Assembly: GCA_039820405.1 (NCBI GenBank)
Contig: JBCBQC010000114.1
Span: 1 to 19,434 of the forward strand
Direction: 5' to 3'
Source of the DNA: CALLVY01 sp937899855
GTDB lineage: Bacteria; Bacteroidota; Bacteroidia; Chitinophagales; Saprospiraceae
DNA: 19,434 nt
In this document: positions 7,244-13,264 of the stretch, piece by piece
How the letters are laid out: each line of letters begins with the position of its first letter
Position numbering within the stretch: position 1 is the first letter of the stretch
Translations under genes and position numbers: made by a program
Notes under the pieces: model-generated
What the model saw: only the letters and a program-made list of their open reading frames with translations
The model's database searches: none
What the model was told of the DNA's origin: nothing

Positions 7244-8680
7244 ATGAAAATAGTTTTTTATTCGCAGCTATTGCTGTTTTTTCTCTGTCTGTCCTCAGAG
7301 ACGGTGGGCGGACAGTCAAATCCTGATGGATCGTTCTCCGGACCAAATTTTGATTACAGCAACAGTGTTAGTCTTGAGGAGGTAACATTTTGGAAACCCT
7401 TGCCGGGGGATGGGGAATGGATTGTAATCCGAAATGACCTGGACGACTTTAGTATTTCGGGTGTCCTTTCGACGGAGGCGTGGAATAAAAACGGAGGAGC
7501 GAAGCCCGTTGCTTACGTTAGCGGGAGTACTGCCAGGCTTAGTGCAACATTTGACATTATTTGTAATGGTCCCGCTGGTCAGAAATTCTACGCGAAAGCG
7601 GAACATCCGGGAGGGTATCAGATGCCGGTGAAAGAACTGATTGAGTTTGGTGGGAAGTGGCTCTATTTGGAGTCATCCATGGATCAGGCCTTTCCACAAG
7701 CTGAGGTAGGTTTTTGGGATGATTTTGAGCTTACTTGGTACTGGTCCAATAATCAGATTGGGCCCTGGGGGGAAGTTGAAACCAGCCAGCACCCATTGTA
7801 CGTGACCCACGGTTCGCCCCTATTGAGCTCTACGACCAAAGCATTTCATACTATACTGTATTTAGGATGTAAAAATGCGGTGGTGCTTGACGCAAAGAAG
7901 CTGATCGTCCGCAGCATTTACACTGAATTTCAAGATCAATCGGTTCGGCGCGTCGGGAGTAACAACGACATGACTTACTGGCGCCCATCAAATCCCGCTC
8001 CTGAGCCTGCCTGTTTCACGACGGCCGGATTGTTGCGTTATGAGGATAGTCGCTGTGGCGCATGGGCTAACTTATTTAGAGATATGATACTGGTACAAGG
8101 CATTCCCTCCGTCGATTTAGTAAACGTTGATTGGCACAACCCATTGTCTGGATCAGATGCCAATCAACTTTCTAGCGATTTGAATACCTTCTTTGCGGGA
8201 GAACCCAATACCAGTCAGTTTTCTTTTATTGAACCCTTTCCTAGGAGTAACCAAATTCTAGGGATATTACTGGTTAAATCTTGGGACTTCACTTCGTCTA
8301 TTGGCCCCACCGGTGGCTCCGGGGGGAATAATAAATTCTTTATCCACGAAACGGACCCAAACGGAGTGGCATCCATCACTATTGCGAATGGGAACAGTAT
8401 CAGAGCGGCGGAACTGAATGGAATTCCAGGGCAAGGAAACCCGGATCCGCAGTCCTTTTTTGTAAATCACGCCATGGTAAAATACGATGGTAGTTATTTT
8501 GACCCCTCCTACGGCAGCCCTCCCCAAAGCAGTGGCAACGACTGGGAAAACGCCTCTCTCGATGGATTTGGAACGTTCTTTTTTTATGAACGCATTGAAA
8601 ATAATATGCTCAGAACCTACGACATTCTTTGGAATGGCCACCTGAATACATCCGTACAGCAAACCACCATAATGCCCTAA
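7244..8680 (+). CDS. Secreted transglutaminase-fold protein
   Basis: A 478-residue protein with a signal peptide (about 1-24). The N-terminal ~230 residues are beta-rich and may form one or two Ig-like domains. The C-terminal half carries transglutaminase-core hallmarks: LRYEDSRCGAWANLF, with the presumed nucleophile C271 at the start of a helix, then NHAMVKYDGSYFDPSYG with H409 and D420. This Cys-His-Asp order and the 'H-x-x-V-x-Y-x-G-x-Y-F-D' form are characteristic of the fold. The Cys-to-His distance (138 residues) is much longer than in minimal transglutaminases, and the extra part includes a glycine-rich loop near 354-363. Activity could be protein cross-linking, deamidation or proteolysis; I cannot tell which. 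It starts 12 bases after the lipoprotein trio and has no T9SS tail that I can see. Confidence 0.68.
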   Translation: MKIVFYSQLLLFFLCLSSETVGGQSNPDGSFSGPNFDYSNSVSLEEVTFWKPLPGDGEWIVIRNDLDDFSISGVLSTEAWNKNGGAKPVAYVSGSTARLSATFDIICNGPAGQKFYAKAEHPGGYQMPVKELIEFGGKWLYLESSMDQAFPQAEVGFWDDFELTWYWSNNQIGPWGEVETSQHPLYVTHGSPLLSSTTKAFHTILYLGCKNAVVLDAKKLIVRSIYTEFQDQSVRRVGSNNDMTYWRPSNPAPEPACFTTAGLLRYEDSRCGAWANLFRDMILVQGIPSVDLVNVDWHNPLSGSDANQLSSDLNTFFAGEPNTSQFSFIEPFPRSNQILGILLVKSWDFTSSIGPTGGSGGNNKFFIHETDPNGVASITIANGNSIRAAELNGIPGQGNPDPQSFFVNHAMVKYDGSYFDPSYGSPPQSSGNDWENASLDGFGTFFFYERIENNMLRTYDILWNGHLNTSVQQTTIMP

Positions 8681-8700
8681 GATTAATGGGCCACTTGCTT

Positions 8701-9219
8701 ATGAATACTTCACACAGACCCCTTAGTTGTTGCGCTTTGATAATTTTACTTGGTTTCTTTTGTGAGTTTGCTGATGCACAAAATCCAACGTATACCCTCT
8801 CTCTAATTCCAGTCAGTGAAAGCAACAGCCGACAGTTTCTAATTTTGAGTGAAAATGGTCAGGTTATAGACACACTTGCGGAGGTACCGACATCCAGGAC
8901 ATTGGTAGATTTTATCATCTCCTCTTCAACTGAAGTGGTGTACATCTTTGGGGACCGTATCCTACATGTCTATCACTATCAAATTCTTAAACTGGAGTCA
9001 AGCGGTATTTGGATGCCCAGGAGAAGTATTAGTCTTGGTATAGACCTGGCCCGTTTCTCCTCGGTTGGTCCCGCCGACCCCGCTGATTTCCATCCCCTCT
9101 CTTTCGAACTGCAAGATGCCAACACCGTCCTACGTAAGCATAAGGGCGAGGTGGAGGTAATGGACTTGGATGCGATCGAAGCCGCCCAGCGGCAGATTTG
9201 GAATGGGTCGGGGAAGTAG
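8701..9219 (+). CDS. Small secreted protein of unknown function
   Basis: A 172-residue protein with a signal peptide (MNTSHR, hydrophobic core to about 24, then ADAQ as a plausible cleavage site). The mature protein begins with beta-strand-like alternation (TYTLSLIPV, RQFLILSENGQVIDTL). It ends with a charged segment EVEVMDLDAIEAAQRQIW. An in-frame ATG at 8686 is an alternative start. I chose 8701 because it gives a compact signal peptide. It is 20 bases after the transglutaminase-fold gene and is the last gene of the surface operon. I do not recognise a family. Confidence 0.68.
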   Translation: MNTSHRPLSCCALIILLGFFCEFADAQNPTYTLSLIPVSESNSRQFLILSENGQVIDTLAEVPTSRTLVDFIISSSTEVVYIFGDRILHVYHYQILKLESSGIWMPRRSISLGIDLARFSSVGPADPADFHPLSFELQDANTVLRKHKGEVEVMDLDAIEAAQRQIWNGSGK

Positions 9220-9545
9220 TCCAAGTCTAGTGCTCAGATGGACTGTCCCGACTAGCCGTTTCACACCACACTGCGAAGTGCGTTTGTAAGAGGCGCGTAC
9301 ATCATAACATCAGGGCCTGATCGATGACAGTGACGACCCGTAAGACTCCAATCTCCGTAAATAACGGATTGGTCTTTGGAATCAACTCCGAAGTCTTATG
9401 GTGGGGAGAAATTTTGAGGAAAACGCCTAATTATCGTGGTGGGGAAAAAAATGTGCTGTAAAAATAAGGGTTTTATAACAATTAAGAGGCAAAAATATAT
9501 TACATTTAGGTATAATGTATTATTTGTCTGTAGAACCCCAAACCA
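9220..9545. other. 326-bp intergenic region
   Basis: No credible coding frame was seen. The first half holds a perfect dyad (ATCAGG-G-CCTGAT, 9309-9321) and an imperfect hairpin (9342-9376). The second half (about 9440-9540) is strongly AT-rich and contains TACATTTA (9501-9508) and TATAAT (9511-9516), so it probably holds the promoter of the gene at 9546. No matching -33 TTTG at the proper distance was found, so no exact promoter is called. Confidence 0.5.
9342..9376 (+). terminator. Imperfect hairpin, possible end of the surface operon
   Basis: AAGAC (9342-9346) plus CAAT and CCGT on the left pair with ACGG, ATTG and GTCTT (ending at 9376) on the right. This gives a stem of about 13 pairs with small bulges and an AAATA-like loop. 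No clear T-run follows, so it may be a processing or stabilising hairpin rather than a true terminator. Confidence 0.35.
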
Positions 9546-10253
9546 ATGCAACACTATTCCATTCCCAAGCTTACCGGATTTAAGACCTGGTTCGAAGGCT
9601 TGAGTACTAAAACCAAGAAGATAATTTTTTATACCAGCCTCCTCCTAACCATTTTCATGAGTATTCTGGCTACCAGATGGTTACTCAAAAGTTTTGGACA
9701 ACCCACCCCGATTCCCAATCCTCCCCCAGCGTACAACCCAGTTGCGGAGCGAATGCAGGACATCGAGATGGCTTTTGAATTTGATCTCTACCAGCATGTA
9801 AATAGCCGGGAAAATTTGCTGCGTGGAATGAAAAAACTCATAAGTTTGGCGCAGGCCCTGGAGCGGCCACTGTTGATTACTCACCCGAATGAATTTTCCC
9901 AGTATCACTCACAAGAATGGGCTTTACAATATTTGGCGTCGGTGAGTAGAAGAATGCGTGAACAGTACTGCCAGCTACTAAAAGATGGAGACCACCCAGT
10001 GTACAATACGCACAATTGTAAAGCTTGTTTTTCCTGTAGTATCTCCCGGGAAAGCTTCGACAAGAATACTCTTCGCTTTTATCACAAAGACTTGGGTGAT
10101 ACGGAAGGCTTAAAAGAAGAAATTCTCAAAACCTTGTGGGAAGATCTCAGGCTGCTTGATTTTAAAATGCTGGCCCTTTACGAGTACCGTCGCGGAGAGC
10201 GATCACCACAAGTGGGCCTGTACGAGCTACAGGAAAAAATTATCATGCCATAA
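9546..10253 (+). CDS. Single-pass membrane protein of unknown function
   Basis: A 235-residue protein. A basic N-terminal tail (KTKK at 22-25) precedes one membrane helix at about 26-47, then a proline-rich linker (52-64), then a helical soluble domain. Residues 156-164 hold HNCKACFSC, a Cys-x2-Cys-x2-Cys cluster with a nearby His that could bind a metal or form disulphides. I do not recognise the family. It converges on the minus-strand membrane-protein gene and the two stop codons overlap by 11 bases (10243-10253). The base composition is much lower in G+C than in the genes right of 12000. Confidence 0.65.
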   Translation: MQHYSIPKLTGFKTWFEGLSTKTKKIIFYTSLLLTIFMSILATRWLLKSFGQPTPIPNPPPAYNPVAERMQDIEMAFEFDLYQHVNSRENLLRGMKKLISLAQALERPLLITHPNEFSQYHSQEWALQYLASVSRRMREQYCQLLKDGDHPVYNTHNCKACFSCSISRESFDKNTLRFYHKDLGDTEGLKEEILKTLWEDLRLLDFKMLALYEYRRGERSPQVGLYELQEKIIMP

Positions 10254-11064
10254 CATCTGCGAATTCGCTTTTGAACTGATCGACAATCTTCTGGTACTGC
10301 CGGTCAAACCGCCTCATTACACCTCCTCGACTTAGTCTAAAGGCACTGGTGCAGGCTAATATTAAGGGCGTAAATAAAACGAATAACGTCGATATCACAA
10401 TTGCAAACATATCGAAAGCATAGTGAATCTTTAATCCAACGGGTACGGATACGATTAAGAAGCCAAGAACAAAACTCGTGTGAATCAAGGACTTTGCACC
10501 ATCAAACCGATCAAAAAAGTACTGCACCACTAGGTAGGTCAATACCTGGCCATTAAAAAAAGTAAGGGTGTTCTTAAATTTACAATGGTAAAAATCGCTG
10601 GTATTGGCGTTTTCAAAGCCACTCAAAATAAGGAGTAGAAAGCAATAAAGTCCCAGAATAAAAAAAGCTTGCCCCGTACAGCGCAGTATGCTCTGTCGCT
10701 TATCACTCATATCCTCAAGCAAATCATTCAGTTGCTCTTTGTAATCCGAAAGTTTGACAATGTCGTTAGGCAACGTTACATTACCCCCATTCAGTATTTC
10801 ATCAATTTCTGTACTTACTTTTTGGGAGGTATTCTTTCGAATTGTCTCGTAATCGCGAAATTGAACCGCCATGTAGCTGTCTACCAACTTGCGTACTTTC
10901 TTGATGCTGTGGTAAGCAAAGCCAGTAGCCAGTAGGGCCTGGATGAGCGCTGTAAAGCTCAGTAGCGCCAATCCTTTCTCTCGGTAGCCATCAAGTACGT
11001 AATAAAAAGGATTCCGCCAATCAATGAGATGCAGTAATTCTATATGTTGAAAATAGTCAGACAT
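10243..11064 (-). CDS. Multi-pass membrane protein with cytoplasmic helical domain, second gene of a two-gene operon
   Basis: A 273-residue protein. Hydrophobic segments are at about 31-51, 131-150, 170-186 (short, uncertain), 193-212 and 217-240. A ~75-residue charged helical region (53-128) lies between the first two, and a basic helical tail follows the last (R-R-F-D-R-Q-Y from 251). The long helical hairpin between the first and second membrane segments suggests a coiled coil. It lies 41 bases downstream of the gene ending at 11106, in the same orientation, so the two are likely one operon. No family is recognised. Its position next to a soluble alpha/beta partner recalls two-gene 'sensor plus membrane effector' arrangements, but that is only an inference. 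Confidence 0.68.
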   Translation of the reverse strand: MSDYFQHIELLHLIDWRNPFYYVLDGYREKGLALLSFTALIQALLATGFAYHSIKKVRKLVDSYMAVQFRDYETIRKNTSQKVSTEIDEILNGGNVTLPNDIVKLSDYKEQLNDLLEDMSDKRQSILRCTGQAFFILGLYCFLLLILSGFENANTSDFYHCKFKNTLTFFNGQVLTYLVVQYFFDRFDGAKSLIHTSFVLGFLIVSVPVGLKIHYAFDMFAIVISTLFVLFTPLILACTSAFRLSRGGVMRRFDRQYQKIVDQFKSEFADVMA

Positions 11065-11105
11065 GAAGTAGTGAAACTCAAAAATAGTAATCGCCAGAGT
11101 GTCCC

Positions 11106-11747
11106 TTAGCTTGTTTCACGCCGCCGCGGGGAAGTCGGTCGCCCAAAAAACTCTCCGGTGACTTCCAGCATAGGCCGATACTCCTCCAAAGAGCCCGACT
11201 GGAGGAATTGCGTATCAAATTGATCTGCCAATGCCCTTGCCTGGGCTTTGTTATTGAATGTAAAGGAGGAGGCTCCTGATTTGTATTCCTCTCTGAACAT
11301 CGGAGAGGCGATTACAGTGCTTTTGAGGTCGGAGACCCAGGGCTGGTCTAGCTGAGAAGAGCCATTGCCTCTTTCTGCCCTTAAATGACTTAAGCTCACC
11401 CGATCTCCGTAGGCATCACTATCGCGCAAAGCTACAAGTGTACGATATAATTTGGAGGATCGACTAGCGGACTGAGGAAGTACGAAAACCAATTTGCAGC
11501 GTTTGTTTTTTCGTACGCAGTTGAAAAATAAATGGATGGATAGCTCTTCGTCTGGGATTAAGTCCTCTAGACTATGCGTAAATACCCGTACGGAATGGCA
11601 CTTCCCGGATATCACTTGCTGGAGTAAATGCTTAATGATTGCGGGACCAATTTGGGGCTCAAGGCTGGAGAATATTTCGTCAGAACCACTCCGAGCCAGT
11701 CGGGCTATGTATTTGGCATAGTCCGTTAAGTTGTCGTTGCTTGTCAA
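11106..11747 (-). CDS. Soluble alpha/beta protein of unknown function, first gene of a two-gene operon
   Basis: A 213-residue protein with no signal peptide or membrane helix. The pattern looks like an alpha/beta fold. A helical N-terminus (ARLARSGSDEIFSS at 15-28) is followed by alternating strands VRVFTHS (53-59) and KLVFVLPQ (85-92), then STVIASPMFREEY (143-155) and SFTFNNKAQARALADQFD (161-178). This order is reminiscent of the degenerate phospholipase-D-like proteins that accompany small membrane proteins, but no HKD motif is present and the similarity is from memory only. The C-terminus is arginine-rich (SPRRRE). A strong promoter lies about 70 bases upstream on the same strand. Function is unknown. 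Confidence 0.6.
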   Translation of the reverse strand: MTSNDNLTDYAKYIARLARSGSDEIFSSLEPQIGPAIIKHLLQQVISGKCHSVRVFTHSLEDLIPDEELSIHLFFNCVRKNKRCKLVFVLPQSASRSSKLYRTLVALRDSDAYGDRVSLSHLRAERGNGSSQLDQPWVSDLKSTVIASPMFREEYKSGASSFTFNNKAQARALADQFDTQFLQSGSLEEYRPMLEVTGEFFGRPTSPRRRETS

Positions 11748-11818
11748 TGGACTTTAAAGTTTTATTCACCGCTGGGTTCTATCCACCACTTGAAAGAATA
11801 GTGTTTCAACAATAGGTA

Positions 11819-11849
11819 CAAGTATAACAAATAATATTCATATTGTCAA
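11819..11849 (-). promoter_or_regulatory. Sigma-70-like promoter of the minus-strand two-gene operon
   Basis: On the minus strand, TTGACA (11849-11844) is followed after exactly 17 bases by TATACT (11826-11821). The -10 box is also read as TATACTTG (11826-11819), one base off the Bacteroidetes -7 consensus. Transcription would begin near 11812, leaving a leader of about 65 bases before the start codon at 11747. Confidence 0.6.
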
Positions 11850-11852
11850 TAT
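11840..11852. promoter_or_regulatory. Candidate operator: perfect 13-base dyad in the divergent promoter region
   Basis: ATATTG-T-CAATAT is a perfect 6+6 inverted repeat around one base, and 11841-11853 reads as T-N11-A, the classical LysR box form. It covers the -35 box of the minus-strand operon and lies 131 bases before the start of the LysR-HTH/methyltransferase gene. An obvious reading is that this regulator binds here, but nothing in the sequence proves it. Confidence 0.4.
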
Positions 11853-11890
11853 ATTTAATGTGTTTTGTCGCAAGGTGGACGCCACTCCCC

Positions 11891-11929
11891 CCTGAAAAAA
11901 ATTCATCCCTCCCCTGAACGCTTTTCAGG
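11891..11929 (+). promoter_or_regulatory. Leader with two mutually exclusive hairpins before the fusion gene
   Basis: TTTTCAGG (11922-11929) can pair with CCTGAAAA (11891-11898; 8 bp, 23-base loop). Alternatively its TTCAGG part can pair with the second copy CCTGAA (11913-11918; 6 bp, 5-base loop). The two choices exclude each other. They end 53 bases before the start codon at 11983. This could be a small regulatory leader or chance in a C-rich stretch. Confidence 0.25.
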
Positions 11930-11982
11930 CCCATCGTTCGCTTTTGCGCGCCCCCCGCAATACATTTATACCAAAAAGCCGC

Positions 11983-13068
11983 ATGTTCGAAATCCGCCAC
12001 CTGGTGCTGGTCGACGCCATCGACCGACACGGGACCCTCAAACGGGCCGCCCAGGAACTCCACCTCAGCCCCTCCGCCTTGAGCCACCAACTCAAACAAC
12101 TGGAATCCACCCTGGGCATCCCCGTCTTCCACCGCTCCGGGGGCCAACTGCACTTTACCGCCCTCGGTCGCGAACTCTGCGAAGCCGCCCGGACCATCCT
12201 CGGCCAGGTGAAAGAGATCGAAGAACGGGTCGACACCTATAAAACCACCCAGGCCGATCGCTACATCCACGGCTACTCCGCCACCGAAACCCAACGGCTG
12301 TACGACCAAGCCCATTCCATCGCCGATTTTATCCATTGGGATTCCCACTGGGAAAGCGGGGCCCACATCCTGGAAGCGGGCTGCGGCGTCGGAGCCCAAA
12401 CCCAAACCATCGCTCGCCAAAATCCAACGTGTACCTTCGTAGGGGTCGACCTATCGCAAAAATCACTGGAGGTAGCCGCCGAATTGGTCAAAGACCTAAA
12501 GCTGTCCAACGTCGAGCTGCAACGGGAAGACCTCACCCGACTGTCTTTCCCCAGGCACCACTTTGACCACGTCTTCGTCTGCTTTGTCCTGGAGCACGTC
12601 CCAGCTCCCAGGGACATCCTTCGGGAGCTGTGGCGCGTACTGCGCCCCGGTGGTACGATCACCGTCGTCGAGGGCGATCACGGCTCGACTTACTTTCATC
12701 CCGACAGCGCCTACGCTCGCCAGGTAGTGGCCGCCCAGGTCGAACTGCAAGCACAAAACGGCGGCGATGCCAACATCGGTCGGCAGTTGTACCCCCTGTT
12801 GCGGGAGGTGGGCTTTGCGGAAGTGGGGGTGAGCCCCCGACAGATCTACGTCGATGATTCCAAGCCCGCCCTGGTTCAGGGCTTTACGCGCGATACCTTT
12901 ACCGCCATGATCCGCGGGATCGCCGAGGAGGTCTACGCCAAAAAACTGCTGCCGGAGCACGAGTTCCAACGTGGTATCCGCGATCTGGAACGGACCGCCG
13001 CCGGGGGTGGAACTTTTTGCTATACTTTCTTCAAAGGGGTAGCTATCAAGCCCAAGGAGGAGACCTAA
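11983..13068 (+). CDS. LysR/MetR-type HTH fused to a SAM-dependent methyltransferase
   Basis: A 361-residue protein with two domains in one uninterrupted frame. Residues 1-60 are a LysR-type winged helix-turn-helix: EIRHLVLVDAID, then GTLKRAAQELHLSPSALSHQ, with LGIPVFHRSGG as the wing. It most resembles the MetR branch. Residues 60-84 are the usual LysR linker (dimerisation) helix. The effector-binding domain is absent. In its place, from about residue 90 (ADRYIHGYSATETQRL) to the end, is a complete class I methyltransferase of about 270 residues. Motif I is EAGCGVG (131-137), the acidic residue binding the SAM ribose is in VGVDLS (153-158), FDHVFVCFVLEHV is at 194-206 and RVLRPGGTITVVEGDHGS at 218-235. 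The family-typical end, GGGTFCYTFFKG, is also present. An in-frame TTG at 11944 is possible but unlikely as start. It is divergent from the minus-strand operon. Confidence 0.85.
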   Translation: MFEIRHLVLVDAIDRHGTLKRAAQELHLSPSALSHQLKQLESTLGIPVFHRSGGQLHFTALGRELCEAARTILGQVKEIEERVDTYKTTQADRYIHGYSATETQRLYDQAHSIADFIHWDSHWESGAHILEAGCGVGAQTQTIARQNPTCTFVGVDLSQKSLEVAAELVKDLKLSNVELQREDLTRLSFPRHHFDHVFVCFVLEHVPAPRDILRELWRVLRPGGTITVVEGDHGSTYFHPDSAYARQVVAAQVELQAQNGGDANIGRQLYPLLREVGFAEVGVSPRQIYVDDSKPALVQGFTRDTFTAMIRGIAEEVYAKKLLPEHEFQRGIRDLERTAAGGGTFCYTFFKGVAIKPKEET

Positions 13069-13094
13069 GGGGCGGCGAAGAAATCGAAAGACAG

Positions 13095-13117
13095 CGGATC
13101 GGAGAAGTGGAGATCCG
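13095..13117 (+). terminator. Inverted repeat after the fusion gene
   Basis: CGGATC (13095-13100) and GATCCG (13112-13117) form a perfect 6-bp stem with an 11-base loop, 27 bases after the stop codon. No T-run follows, so termination is only a possibility. The rest of 13118-13264 holds a second weak stem (CCTCC 13139-13143 with GGAGG 13151-13155) and no gene. Confidence 0.2.
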
Positions 13118-13264
13118 AATTGGTCGTGAATTGGAAGCCCTCCGTCGGATGGAGGCCTCCCCCTTGCTCCGGGTTCCTTAGCTTTGGGCGCGTAGTCTGC
13201 TTCGCGCATTACCCTTGGTCCACCGCTAGCGACCGATCGACAGCGCTGCTTTAATCGACACGAC

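Noticed and set aside
9220..9545. tRNA, small RNA or IS remnant in the longest intergenic region
   Set aside because: No cloverleaf, no terminal inverted repeats and no transposase fragment; only a dyad and an imperfect hairpin are visible.
11806..12420. 204-residue Gly-rich minus-strand frame opposite the HTH domain
   Set aside because: It would begin within the methyltransferase-domain coding region, runs through the promoter region of the divergent operon, and is antisense to the HTH; composition looks artificial.
11983..13068. The HTH-methyltransferase fusion as an artefact of two neighbouring genes
   Set aside because: There is no stop codon, no internal start with spacing and no frame change at the junction near residue 85; both domains are complete and in the same frame. 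A sequencing error cannot be fully excluded without reads.
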